Below are positions 9,526-17,621 of a DNA stretch of 64,000 bases, one piece after another. Numbering within the stretch: position 1 is the stretch's first letter; every line of letters begins with the position of its first letter. The DNA lies in assembly GCA_017469265.1 (NCBI GenBank), contig JAFUGS010000003.1, positions 1-64,000 on the forward strand. The letters run 5' to 3'. Both the position numbers and the translations under genes were made by a program. The notes under the pieces were generated by a model. It was not told the DNA's origin, searched no databases, and worked only from the letters and a program-made list of their open reading frames with translations. Source of the DNA: Clostridia bacterium (GTDB taxonomy: Bacteria > Bacillota > Clostridia > Christensenellales > Aristaeellaceae).

Positions 9526-9554
9526 ATTGTACCATATTTTATATCCGTACACAA
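9526..9554 (-). promoter_or_regulatory. Possible second his promoter P2 with near-palindrome
   Basis: A second minus-strand match, TTGTGT (9549-9554), 17-bp spacer, TACAAT (9526-9531). The outer ends form a near-palindrome (ATTGTAC versus GTACACAAT), so this could instead be an operator. Both readings are inferences. Confidence 0.4.
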
Positions 9555-9639
9555 TTTCTTTATAATCTTGTAAGGATTCTTTCGCCGGCCTGTAAGCACA
9601 TCTTTAGGATTCTGTCCATTCTTTCCGAAAAGATCATGC

Positions 9640-9645
9640 TATAAT
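9640..9645 (+). promoter_or_regulatory. -10 box for the SH3b protein gene
   Basis: A perfect TATAAT lies 53 bp upstream of the TTG start of the SH3b gene. No good -35 is visible at 17 bp, so the promoter may be weak or activator-dependent. Confidence 0.45.
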
Positions 9646-9697
9646 CTGAGATGGACGAAAGTCCGCCATCTTTGTGTGTCTGAAAGGAGGAATCGTT

Positions 9698-10462
9698 TTG
9701 CATAAACGTTCTGTTTTTATTCTGATTCTGGCGGTCTGCCTGGCGCTTTCCGCCTGCCTGCCCGGCGCGTCTTCCTGGAGCCTGGTTTCCGCCAGCGCCG
9801 CCTCCCATACGGAGTATGTCAAGAATCCCACCGGCCGCAGTGTCAATGTCCGCCGCGGCCCCGGCAAGGGCTATGTGGTGGACGCGGAGCTGAAGCCCGG
9901 GACCAAGGTCACCGTGGAATCCATCGAGGGCAAATGGTGCCGTATCTCCAGCCCCGTTTCCGGCTGGATCATGGGGCAGTATCTGACGGATAACAAGCCC
10001 GCCGGCGACGGCGGTGTCATCGCCAGCACCATGACCCGGTACATCACCTCGCCTAACGGGAAAAAGGTCAATGTCCGCACCGGCCCCAGCGTGAATGGAT
10101 ACGCCGTCGCCGCGCAGCTGGAGCCCGGCACGGAGGTTTCCCTCCTGTCCACCATGAAGGACTGGGCCGCCATCTCCTACAACGGCTTCACGGTCTATGT
10201 CATGCGCAAGTACCTGACCTCCTACGCCCCCGGCACGGAGCCCAAGAAGGCTTCTTCCTTCTCCGCCTTCAGCGGCAAGGTCTACAGCCCCAACGGCAAG
10301 AAGGTCAACATGCGGGTCTCCGCCGACCTGAAGGCGGACCGGATCGCCCAGCTGGACCCCTGGACCAATGTGCAGGTCATCGGCGAAACCGGCAGCTGGT
10401 ACAAAATCTCCTGGGCCAACGCCACCGGCTATATGATGAAAAAGTACATCCGGAAGCAGTAA
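9698..10462 (+). CDS. Secreted protein with three bacterial SH3 domains
   Basis: A 254-residue exported protein with an N-terminal hydrophobic signal segment (FILILAVCLALSAC, possibly lipoprotein-like) and three SH3b repeats. Each repeat has the N-x-R-x-GP or NMRVSAD start (VNVRRGPGKGY, VNVRTGPSVNGY, VNMRVSADLK) and a W/Y-rich end (WIMGQYL, VYVMRKYL, YMMKKYI). Such domains usually bind cell-wall peptides, but no catalytic domain is attached. I chose TTG at 9698 because AAAGGAGG (9683-9690) sits 7 bp upstream; the GTG at 9674 lies before the ribosome site. It is a single-gene unit with its own terminator. Confidence 0.85.
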   Translation: MHKRSVFILILAVCLALSACLPGASSWSLVSASAASHTEYVKNPTGRSVNVRRGPGKGYVVDAELKPGTKVTVESIEGKWCRISSPVSGWIMGQYLTDNKPAGDGGVIASTMTRYITSPNGKKVNVRTGPSVNGYAVAAQLEPGTEVSLLSTMKDWAAISYNGFTVYVMRKYLTSYAPGTEPKKASSFSAFSGKVYSPNGKKVNMRVSADLKADRIAQLDPWTNVQVIGETGSWYKISWANATGYMMKKYIRKQ

Positions 10463-10475
10463 AACGCTTCCGGCC

Positions 10476-10503
10476 GCGCCTCCCTTCGGGGAGGCGCTTT
10501 TTT
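10476..10503 (+). terminator. Terminator of the SH3b gene
   Basis: A 9-bp GC-rich perfect stem (10476-10484 with 10489-10497), TTCG loop, then a run of six T. This is a textbook intrinsic terminator on the plus strand. Confidence 0.95.
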
Positions 10504-10606
10504 CTGTCCTTTTTGCCCGGGACCCGCGCGGCCCCAGAGGCCTGGAAAACTTCTGTGCGCATTGGCGCGTTTCCGCTCTGCTGGGTGGTGCCGGGCGAAG
10601 GCACGG

Positions 10607-10635
10607 AAAAAGGAGGCCGGCCTGCCGGTCTCCTT
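10607..10635 (-). terminator. Terminator of lacZ
   Basis: On the minus strand a stem of about 9 bp (arms 10625-10633 and 10612-10620, one mismatch) is followed by five T. It lies 45 bp past the lacZ stop and converges with the SH3b terminator. Confidence 0.8.
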
Positions 10636-10680
10636 AAACGCCTTCACGGCGCGATTGTTTTCCGCGGGATCCCTTTCCCG

Positions 10681-13600
10681 TCAGATCACGGGCTCAAAGC
10701 TGAAGCGGAAGCAGAGGGGTTCCGTCACGGGAATCAGGTATTCCTCATGGGTTCTCGCCCCCCAGCTGTCGTCGCCGCCGACCCCCATCTGAGCCATGGC
10801 CGCCCGGACGACGGTATACAGCCGGTTCGGCAGCTCATTGCCGTGGGCGGCGTTCTCCAGCTCATGGGCGGTCCAGGGCAGGGCGTTGAACTCCATCCCG
10901 TCCCCCCGGAAGCGGAGCCCCCGGCCCCGGAAGTCCGTCACCTCCGCCCAGCGGACCCCGGTGCGGTTGCCGCATTCCTGTGGGTACAGATAGGGGGTCA
11001 CGTTCTCCTTCGCGGTGGTCTCGTAAATGCCAAGCCTGGCGCCTTCCCGCCGGTCCACATAGTTTTCTTCCGGCCCCAGGCCGTAGTAACGGATCCGGTC
11101 ATAGTCCGCGTCCATTTTAAAGCTGACGCCGAAAAGGGGCATGTCCCCCATTCCCTCCACGGGATCATACCGGAGGCTGGTCTCCACCCTTCCGCAGGGA
11201 TGGAAGCGGAAGCGCATTTCGCACTCCCCGCCCGGCTTGCCCGGCAGCTTCCAGAAGGTGCGCAGGAGCACGCCGCCGTCTTCCGTCCGCTCCATGGGAT
11301 CCAGCCCTTTTTCCGCCTTCAGCTGATGCATGCCCATGGGCATGGCGTACAGATCCGCGATCTTCCACTGGCCGTAGCGGGCGGGCATGCCGTTGCCGTT
11401 GTCATTGTCGATGGGCGCCCGCCAGAACACGGGGCGCGGGGGCGTTTTCAGCATCTCCCGGCCGCAGACCGTATAGGAGATCAGCATGCCCCGCTCCATG
11501 GAGTACATGGCGGTAAAGCCGTCCCCGAAGATGCCCACGTTCCGGTCCCCGCGAACCACCCGGAGCGGCGCCGGGGCGGGGCGTTTTTTCGGCGCGCCCT
11601 CCACGGTCCAGACTCCCTGGCCGAAGGCAATCTCATGGCCCCGGGGCGCCCAGGCGGTTTCTTCCCGCAGCCGGAAGGACACCGTCACGGCGTATTCCCC
11701 GGGTTTTTCCATGGGCGCGAAGGGCAGCGGATAGGTTTTTTCACCCAGCGGAGCCACATCCGTTTCCATCCGGGTTTTTTGGATTTCCTCCCCGTCCCGC
11801 GCCAGGGTCACCAGGCAGTCAAATTCCCCCGTCCCGCGGAACAGGTGACGGTTCCGGATCCGGATGCCCTCCCGGGTCACCTCCGCCTCGATGTTCCGGT
11901 AATTGTATTTCACTTCCTGCATTTTCGGCGTCGGCTCCCCGTTGCCGAAGCAGATGCCGTTTCCGCTGAAATCCCCGTCATGGGGCCGGTCGTCGAAGTC
12001 CCCGCCGTATCCGTACATGGTTCTTCCGTACCGGTCCCGGTACCGGATGCTCTGATCGATGTAATCCCAGATGAAGCCGCCCTGGTATCTCGGCTCCGTA
12101 TAGGCCAGCTCCGTATACCAGTGCATCGCCCCATTGGAGTTTCCCATGCTGTGGGTATATTCGCACAGGATAAAGGGCTTGTCCGGGTGCTCCGCCAGCC
12201 AGCGCCGGATCCCGGCCACGGGCGTATACATCTGGCTGTCCATGTCCGTGGTTTCCGGATAGCGGTTGTCCGGGTCATGGGCCACGCCTTCATAGTGGAC
12301 CAGACGGGTCTCGTCCATCCGGCGCATCTCCTCGCTCATTTCGAGGATGACCTTCCCGCTGTAGCTTTCATTGCCGCAGCTCCAGATCAGGATACAGGGG
12401 TGGTTCTTGTCCCGCTCCACCATGCTGTGGACCCGGTCCAGCATCATGGGCAGGTAGGCATCCCGGTCCCCGGGCAGCGCCTCCGCCACCGTCAGGCTTC
12501 CCTGGACCACCCTGTCCCAGATCCCGTGGGTCTCCATGTTGCATTCGTCGATCACGTACAGCCCCAGCTCGTCGCACAGCTCGTACAGCACGCTGCTGTT
12601 GGGATAATGGCTGGTGCGGATGGCGTTCAGGTTGTTCCGCTTCATGGTGACCAGATCCCGCCGCAGCGTTTCCGGCCTGACCGCCCGCCCGGTTTCCGCG
12701 CAAAAGTCGTGCCGGTTCGCGCCCTTGAAAACGATGCGCTGACCGTTCAGGCACATGAGGCCGTCCTTCATCTCAAACCGGCGGAATCCCACCTTCTGCG
12801 ATACGCGTTCGCTGATCCCGCCTTGCGGATCCCACAGCGTGACCTCCAGATCGTACAGGTTTGGCAGCTCCGCGCTCCATTTTCTGGGATTGGGCACCGG
12901 CAGCGCGGCCCGGACCAGGCTGGCCGTAAGCGCCACCTCGCAGCCGGCGATTTCCGTCCCGCCGTCCAGCAGGGTCAGGGTCATCCGGCTGCCCGCGGGG
13001 GCCTCCGTCCGCATTTCCGCTTCCAGCACCGCGTCCCGGTAGCTTTCATCCAGCATGGTGCGAATCTTCAGATCCCACAGATGCGCCTTCGGGATCCGCT
13101 GCAGATACACATCCCGGAAGATGCCGCTGAAGCGCATAAAATCCTGATCCTCCAGCCAGCTGCTGACGCCCCAGCGGTACACCCGGCAGGCCAGCTTGTT
13201 CTCCCCCGGCCGCAGGAAGGGCGTGATCTCGAACTCGTCCGGCGTAAAGCTGTCGGAGGCGAAGCCCACGTATTCCCCGTTCAGCCAGACAGCCACACAG
13301 CTTTCCGCCCCCTGGAAGCTGAGCACCACCCGGTCCCCGGCCCAGTCCTCCGGGATCGTAAAGTACTTCGCGTAGCAGGCCACGGGGTTAAAGAAGGAAG
13401 GAGCTTCCCCGATGTCGATGTCGTCCGTGCCGTCCCAGGGATACTGGGTGTTGCAGTACTGGGGATGCCCGTATCCTTCCATCTGGATATGCGCCGGCAC
13501 CGGGATTTCCGCCCATCCGCGGCAGTCATAATCCAGGCTTTCAAAGCCCGGAATCACCTGTTCCTCATTCCGCGCGTGGAAAAAGCGCCAGGCGCCGTTC

Positions 13601-13716
13601 AGGCTCATCCGCATGGATTCGCCCGCCGCGTCCAGCGCCACGTGGTCCGAATGGGCGTCCAGCCGGTTCTCCCGGAAATAGCCCGGGTCGGACAGCTTTG
13701 CAAACGTGAAGCTCAT
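10681..13716 (-). CDS. lacZ: Beta-galactosidase, glycoside hydrolase family 2
   Basis: A 1011-residue LacZ-type GH2 enzyme that hydrolyses terminal beta-galactosides in the cytoplasm (no signal peptide). The sugar-binding domain ends before GANRHDF near residue 345. The acid/base Glu lies in LIWSCGNESYSG (about 449) and the nucleophile Glu in ILCEYTHSMGNSNG (about 519). Length and the C-terminal beta-gal small-chain domain match E. coli LacZ architecture. Ribosome site AGAAGGAGAG precedes the ATG. It lies 64 bp after pyk on the same strand and may be partly cotranscribed with it. No lac permease or regulator is adjacent. Confidence 0.95.
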   Translation of the reverse strand: MSFTFAKLSDPGYFRENRLDAHSDHVALDAAGESMRMSLNGAWRFFHARNEEQVIPGFESLDYDCRGWAEIPVPAHIQMEGYGHPQYCNTQYPWDGTDDIDIGEAPSFFNPVACYAKYFTIPEDWAGDRVVLSFQGAESCVAVWLNGEYVGFASDSFTPDEFEITPFLRPGENKLACRVYRWGVSSWLEDQDFMRFSGIFRDVYLQRIPKAHLWDLKIRTMLDESYRDAVLEAEMRTEAPAGSRMTLTLLDGGTEIAGCEVALTASLVRAALPVPNPRKWSAELPNLYDLEVTLWDPQGGISERVSQKVGFRRFEMKDGLMCLNGQRIVFKGANRHDFCAETGRAVRPETLRRDLVTMKRNNLNAIRTSHYPNSSVLYELCDELGLYVIDECNMETHGIWDRVVQGSLTVAEALPGDRDAYLPMMLDRVHSMVERDKNHPCILIWSCGNESYSGKVILEMSEEMRRMDETRLVHYEGVAHDPDNRYPETTDMDSQMYTPVAGIRRWLAEHPDKPFILCEYTHSMGNSNGAMHWYTELAYTEPRYQGGFIWDYIDQSIRYRDRYGRTMYGYGGDFDDRPHDGDFSGNGICFGNGEPTPKMQEVKYNYRNIEAEVTREGIRIRNRHLFRGTGEFDCLVTLARDGEEIQKTRMETDVAPLGEKTYPLPFAPMEKPGEYAVTVSFRLREETAWAPRGHEIAFGQGVWTVEGAPKKRPAPAPLRVVRGDRNVGIFGDGFTAMYSMERGMLISYTVCGREMLKTPPRPVFWRAPIDNDNGNGMPARYGQWKIADLYAMPMGMHQLKAEKGLDPMERTEDGGVLLRTFWKLPGKPGGECEMRFRFHPCGRVETSLRYDPVEGMGDMPLFGVSFKMDADYDRIRYYGLGPEENYVDRREGARLGIYETTAKENVTPYLYPQECGNRTGVRWAEVTDFRGRGLRFRGDGMEFNALPWTAHELENAAHGNELPNRLYTVVRAAMAQMGVGGDDSWGARTHEEYLIPVTEPLCFRFSFEPVI

Positions 13717-13745
13717 GCTGGTTTTCTCTCCTTCTGTGTCACATG

Positions 13746-13782
13746 GCCGCCGCCCGGTTTACCCCGGGCGGCGCCGTTTTTT
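13746..13782 (+). other. Strong hairpin between pyk and lacZ with U-run on the opposite strand
   Basis: A stem of about 9 bp (GCCGCCCGG pairing with CCGGGCGGC) is followed by six T on the plus strand, overlapping the pyk stop codon. Read on the minus strand, the direction of both flanking genes, it has no U-run. It could attenuate or process the pyk-lacZ transcript, or stop antisense transcription. Confidence 0.5.
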
Positions 13783-15196
13783 ATTGAATACTTTCGACCT
13801 TAATGGTATTGGTGTTTCCCGGTGCGCCGTTGATCTGCCCGCCGGTCAGCACCACATTGTCCCCTTTCTGCAGCTTCAGCAGCTCCTTGGCGTACTTCAG
13901 ATCCTGCCAGAACATGACGTCCATGCTGGTATAGGCTTCGCTGAGCACCGGGGTCACTGCCCAGCTCAGGTTCAGCTTCCGCCAGGCCTTCTCGTCCGTG
14001 GTGGTGCCCAGGATATGCACCGGGCAGCGGAAGCGGGAGACCATCCGGGCCGTCCGTCCGGAGATGGAGTTGACCACAATGGCCTTCGCGTTTACGTCCA
14101 CCGCCATGGCGCAGGTGGCGTGGGAAATGGCGTCCAGATTGTTGCGCATCCGGAACTTCGTGGAGTGGAACCAGTCCGCGTAGTCGATGTGGCTCTCCGT
14201 ATATTCCGCGGTTTCCGCCATGGTTTTCACCGCCTGGACGGGATACTTGCCGGCCGCGGTCTCCCCGCTCAGCATGATGGCGGAGCTGCCGTCGTACACG
14301 GCGTTGGCCACGTCGGAAATCTCCGCCCGGGTGGGCCGGGGATTGTGGATCATGCTTTCCAGCATCTCCGTAGCGGTGATGACCCGCTTGCCCAGCAGCC
14401 GGCAGCGGCTGATCAGGTACTTCTGCACCGCGGGCACTTCCATGAAGGGAATCTCCACCCCCAGGTCGCCCCGGGCCACCATGATGCCGTCCGCCACCTC
14501 GCAGATCTTTTCCACTTCCTCCACGCCCTTGCGGTTCTCGATCTTGGCGATGATGTCGATGTTCTTTCCGCCGTTCTCGTCCAGCAGGTCACGGATGGCC
14601 TGCACATCTTCCCTGCAGCTGACAAAGCTGGCGGCGATGAAATCCACATCCTGGGAAATGCCGAAAAGGATATCGCTCCGGTCTTGCTCACTCAGGTATT
14701 CCTGCTTCAGCACCTTCCCGGGGAAATTCATGCTCTTCCGGTTGCTGAGCTCTCCCCCGGCCACCGTTTCACAGACCACGTCGTTCCCCTGGATGGCCCG
14801 CACCTTCAGGATCACCAGCCCGTTGTTGATCAGCACGGTGTCCCCCGGCACCAGCTCCTCCGTCAGCTTCTGATAGCTCACGGACACCCGCTCCTGGTTC
14901 CCCTCCACCTCTTCCGTGGTCAGGATGAAGGGATCCCCGTCCTTCAGGGTGATCTTTCCGTCCTTAAAGGTGCGGATCCGGTATTCCGGGCCCTTCGTGT
15001 CCAGCATGATGGCGATGGGCAGGTTCTTCTTCTCCCGGACCTTCCGGATCAGTTCAATCTTCTGCAGATGCTCCGCGTGCGTGCCGTGGGAAAAATTCAG
15101 CCGCGCCACATTCATTCCCGCGTCACACATGGCTTCCAGGGTTTCCTCATTTTCACAGGCCGGTCCGATGGTACAGATAATCTTGGTTTTCCGCAT
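13781..15196 (-). CDS. pyk: Pyruvate kinase
   Basis: Converts phosphoenolpyruvate and ADP to pyruvate and ATP. The protein has 471 residues from MRKTKIICTIGPA. I chose this start because AAAGGAG lies just upstream, and it gives the family N terminus. MNVARLNFSHG (substrate loop), the metal/PEP region IIAKIENRKGVEE with the catalytic Lys, GDLGVEIP and MLESMIHNPRPTRAE are all present. It lacks the extra C-terminal PEP-utilising domain seen in some Bacillota enzymes. It follows the C39-like gene by 17 bp, so the two are likely one transcript. Confidence 0.96.
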   Translation of the reverse strand: MRKTKIICTIGPACENEETLEAMCDAGMNVARLNFSHGTHAEHLQKIELIRKVREKKNLPIAIMLDTKGPEYRIRTFKDGKITLKDGDPFILTTEEVEGNQERVSVSYQKLTEELVPGDTVLINNGLVILKVRAIQGNDVVCETVAGGELSNRKSMNFPGKVLKQEYLSEQDRSDILFGISQDVDFIAASFVSCREDVQAIRDLLDENGGKNIDIIAKIENRKGVEEVEKICEVADGIMVARGDLGVEIPFMEVPAVQKYLISRCRLLGKRVITATEMLESMIHNPRPTRAEISDVANAVYDGSSAIMLSGETAAGKYPVQAVKTMAETAEYTESHIDYADWFHSTKFRMRNNLDAISHATCAMAVDVNAKAIVVNSISGRTARMVSRFRCPVHILGTTTDEKAWRKLNLSWAVTPVLSEAYTSMDVMFWQDLKYAKELLKLQKGDNVVLTGGQINGAPGNTNTIKVESIQ

Positions 15197-15213
15197 GCTT
15201 TCCCCCGCTCCTT

Positions 15214-16302
15214 TCAAGGCGTGTCCGTCCGTTTCCACTGCCAGATTTCGTCGATTCTTCCTTTATGATACCGTTTCAGCAGCGGGCTCTGAATCCACTG
15301 CCCGATTTCTCCCCGCTCGATCAGGATGGGAATCACGTGATCCCGGGTCAGGCCGTCTGGCCACTCCGAGGTGTTTACCGGCTGCCCCGAGGTCACGCAG
15401 TAAAACAGCTCCGGCTTTTCCCGGTCCCGGCCCGCCACCAGCAGGGCGTGCATTCCCCCGTCATAGGTGAAATGCAGCAGCACCGGGGAGGCCTCTCCCG
15501 CCTCATAGGCGGCCCACAGGGTCTCCAGGTCCCCGGTGACCCGCTCCACGCCGCCCAGCTTTTCACACACGGGATCGAAGGTGGAAAGAATATCCTCCCC
15601 CCACAGCATTTCGGACATCCGCACGGGCGTGCAGTCGATGCCCAGGTAGCTCAGCGCCATGGAAAAAACCGCCCGGGAACATTTCTGGTTCGCGCTTTCC
15701 CGCAGATCGTATTTTTTGCTCAGCCAGTAATCCTGCACAAAGGTCGGATCCGCCGGATCCTGGGCGACGAACCGGATTTTTCCTTCCTCCGCGGGCACGG
15801 CGCTGCCTTCCGTCCCCCGCAGCAGCGCGTGCGTCTCCTCCAGCTGGCCCAGCTCCAGGGGATCCGGCGGCCGGATCTCCACCGCCAGCGACGCTGTCAC
15901 CGGCTTCTTCTTCGTCCCAGTGGCCGTGATCTCAACGCGCCAGGTTCCCGCCGCGGTGTCGCTTTTAAAGAAAACGTTCAGGTCTTCCTTCCTGGTCTGG
16001 CCGGCCCGCAGCGCGTATCCCGCCGCCCGCACGGCCCGCTCCCCGGACTGAACCTGCTTCTGCGTCCGGAAACCCGCGATTTCCCCCTCCGGGTTATAGA
16101 CCCGCAGCGTCAGCTTCTCCGCCCCTTCCACCTCCGCGTCGAAGGTCACGGTATGGGGGATGGCGTTGGTAAAGGCCGTGGACGAGGTCGGAATCAGGCG
16201 CAGCCGGATTTCCTGGCTTTTCTCCGCTGCGCTACAACAAGCCGCGGAAAAGCCAAGCAGGCATCCCACGATCAGCAGGACGCCCCAAAACCACCGTCTC
16301 AA
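15214..16302 (-). CDS. Secreted papain-fold (peptidase C39-like) protein
   Basis: A 362-residue exported protein with signal peptide (WGVLLIVGCLLGFSAACC). A beta-rich N-terminal half (about residues 30-155) is followed by a C39-like papain fold. The candidate catalytic Cys lies in NQKCSRAVFSMALSYLG (about residue 205) and the His in GGMHALLVAGRD (about 297), with DHVIP afterwards. Such proteins may be peptidases or inactive binding modules; the function is not certain. It has its own strong promoter and leads into pyk, an unusual partner. Confidence 0.7.
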   Translation of the reverse strand: MRRWFWGVLLIVGCLLGFSAACCSAAEKSQEIRLRLIPTSSTAFTNAIPHTVTFDAEVEGAEKLTLRVYNPEGEIAGFRTQKQVQSGERAVRAAGYALRAGQTRKEDLNVFFKSDTAAGTWRVEITATGTKKKPVTASLAVEIRPPDPLELGQLEETHALLRGTEGSAVPAEEGKIRFVAQDPADPTFVQDYWLSKKYDLRESANQKCSRAVFSMALSYLGIDCTPVRMSEMLWGEDILSTFDPVCEKLGGVERVTGDLETLWAAYEAGEASPVLLHFTYDGGMHALLVAGRDREKPELFYCVTSGQPVNTSEWPDGLTRDHVIPILIERGEIGQWIQSPLLKRYHKGRIDEIWQWKRTDTP

Positions 16303-16344
16303 TGTCCGCCACGCTCCTATGATGGCTTTCTTCTTGCTATTTTC

Positions 16345-16373
16345 AGTTTATCCTACCCCTTCTGAAAAGTCAA
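16345..16373 (-). promoter_or_regulatory. Promoter of the C39-like gene and pyk
   Basis: The minus strand reads TTGACT (16368-16373), 17-bp spacer, TAAACT (16345-16350), about 43 bp upstream of the C39-like start. The -35 overlaps the end of the upstream comB-family gene. Confidence 0.75.
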
Positions 16374-17077
16374 GACAGCGTATGGATCTCCGTCCGGACG
16401 GACTTGAACCCCAGCTCGTCCTTTTCGATGCGCAGCACAAATGGGAAGCGGTCCGCTTCCATGCAGAGCCAGAAATCCGGTTCCGGAAACACATCCTGCG
16501 TCGCGGGATTGAAAAAGTGCTCCGCTCCTTCCGTGGGCAGGCGAAGAATCCGCTCCCGCAGGTCCACCATAGGCTCCCCCAGCACCAGGCTGCGGATGTA
16601 TTCCGCGCAGAGCACGTCCTCCGGCGCCCGTCTGATTCCGTTGTTTCCCATGGCCACCAGGGATACTTGCTCCGGCGCTTTCTCCCGGATATACGCCGCC
16701 ACCGCCCGGGCGTTGACCAGGCTGCCGGTTACGATCTCCGTGGCGCCCTGCGCGTTGACGATGCCCTGGGTCCCAGCGCTGGTGGTGTGAAAGATGGTTT
16801 TGCCCGCCACGTCTTCCAGACGGATTCCGCTGGGGGTATTGCCGAAATCCGCCCCGTCGATCTTTCTGCCGCCCCGCTCGCCGATCATCAGGCTGCCGGG
16901 AAACCGGTCCCGCAGGGCAAAGGCTTCCTCCATGGATCCTACCGGCCGGACCAGCGACGCGCCTTTGGCGTACAGATAGCATTCCAGCGAAAAAGCCCGG
17001 AGCACATCAATAATGACCGTAAATCCCCGGGCTTCCCTCGCCCCCTCAATCAGTTCCAGAATCCGTATCTCAGGCAT
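16370..17077 (-). CDS. 2-phosphosulfolactate phosphatase (ComB) family protein
   Basis: A 235-residue ComB-family protein. The family is Mg-dependent acid phosphatases, first known from coenzyme M synthesis in archaea but common in bacteria that make no coenzyme M. Conserved stretches are VIIDVLRAFS, IGERGGRKIDGADFGNTPS, FHTTSAGTQGI and the central MGNNG. The substrate here is unknown. GAGGAGGG lies just upstream of the ATG at 17077; the longer open frame starting further upstream has no signal for initiation. It stands alone between the small-ORF terminator and the C39-like gene. Confidence 0.8.
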   Translation of the reverse strand: MPEIRILELIEGAREARGFTVIIDVLRAFSLECYLYAKGASLVRPVGSMEEAFALRDRFPGSLMIGERGGRKIDGADFGNTPSGIRLEDVAGKTIFHTTSAGTQGIVNAQGATEIVTGSLVNARAVAAYIREKAPEQVSLVAMGNNGIRRAPEDVLCAEYIRSLVLGEPMVDLRERILRLPTEGAEHFFNPATQDVFPEPDFWLCMEADRFPFVLRIEKDELGFKSVRTEIHTLS

Positions 17078-17173
17078 CCGAATCGTCCCTCCTCTTTGCT
17101 TTTCCATTATACATAATTCCGGGCCTTTCTTCAACCGGAAAACCACCTTTCCGCCCCGCCCTTTCCCTTCCAA

Positions 17174-17205
17174 AACAAAAACCCCGCGGCCACATAGAAC
17201 CGCGG
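17174..17205 (-). terminator. Terminator of the XRE/S24 cassette
   Basis: On the minus strand a CCGCGG stem (17200-17205 with 17184-17189) with a 10-nt loop, continued by GG and a T-rich tail. It sits 18 bp past the small ORF at 17224 and would end the repressor operon. Confidence 0.7.
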
Positions 17206-17223
17206 AGTGTATTTCCGGCATAT

Positions 17224-17295
17224 TTATCCCAGCATCATGACCAGCAGCACGGCCATGCACGCCGCCGCCAGCGCGGCGCATTTCAGATCCGCCAT
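17224..17295 (-). CDS. Predicted very small membrane peptide (23 aa)
   Basis: This short frame encodes MADLKCAALAAACMAVLLVM and three further residues, a single hydrophobic helix. The start at 17295 has GGAAGGAA 8 bp upstream. An in-frame ATG at 17328 would give 34 residues but with a poorer ribosome site. It lies between the 84-residue ORF and the operon terminator. The function is unknown; the hydrophobicity, ribosome site and position support a real gene only moderately. Confidence 0.4.
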   Translation of the reverse strand: MADLKCAALAAACMAVLLVMMLG

Positions 17296-17366
17296 CGTTT
17301 TTTCCTTCCGATTCATGCTGATCCACATTTCCCTGTCCTCCCAATCTTCCCCATCGTCCGCTTTGC

Positions 17367-17621
17367 TTAGCCGGCCAGCGCGGCCTCCCGCATGCGCAGG
17401 CTGTAGTTGACCCTTTCATCCAGGCACATCCAGATATCCGCGTCCTCCAAGCTCTCCAGCGGGGGCACGGAAGCGGGCGGCGTCAGCCCCATCCGGGCGT
17501 ATTCCATATCCACGTACTGCCAGGGCTTCAGCCCGGAGGCGCCGTGCGCGTCCCCGGCATTGAAAAACAACCGGGAATTAATGTCCCGCACCGTGTTAAA
17601 ATCCATCCTTCCGCGCGTCAT
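17367..17621 (-). CDS. Hypothetical 84-residue protein coupled to the S24 repressor
   Basis: I do not recognise this family. The start at 17621 overlaps the repressor stop (ATGA), so translation is coupled. The sequence is soluble, with no signal or membrane segment, and begins MTRGRMDFNTVRDINSRLFF. It is rich in acidic and aromatic residues (WQYVDMEYARMG, DADIWMCLDERVNY). Coupling suggests it acts with, or is regulated by, the XRE/S24 protein, as a cofactor or antagonist. That is inference from position only. Confidence 0.6.
   Translation of the reverse strand: MTRGRMDFNTVRDINSRLFFNAGDAHGASGLKPWQYVDMEYARMGLTPPASVPPLESLEDADIWMCLDERVNYSLRMREAALAG

Noticed and set aside
10513..13803. A 1096-residue plus-strand frame opposite lacZ
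   Set aside because: Pure shadow of the LacZ coding bias; the minus-strand frame has all GH2 catalytic motifs.
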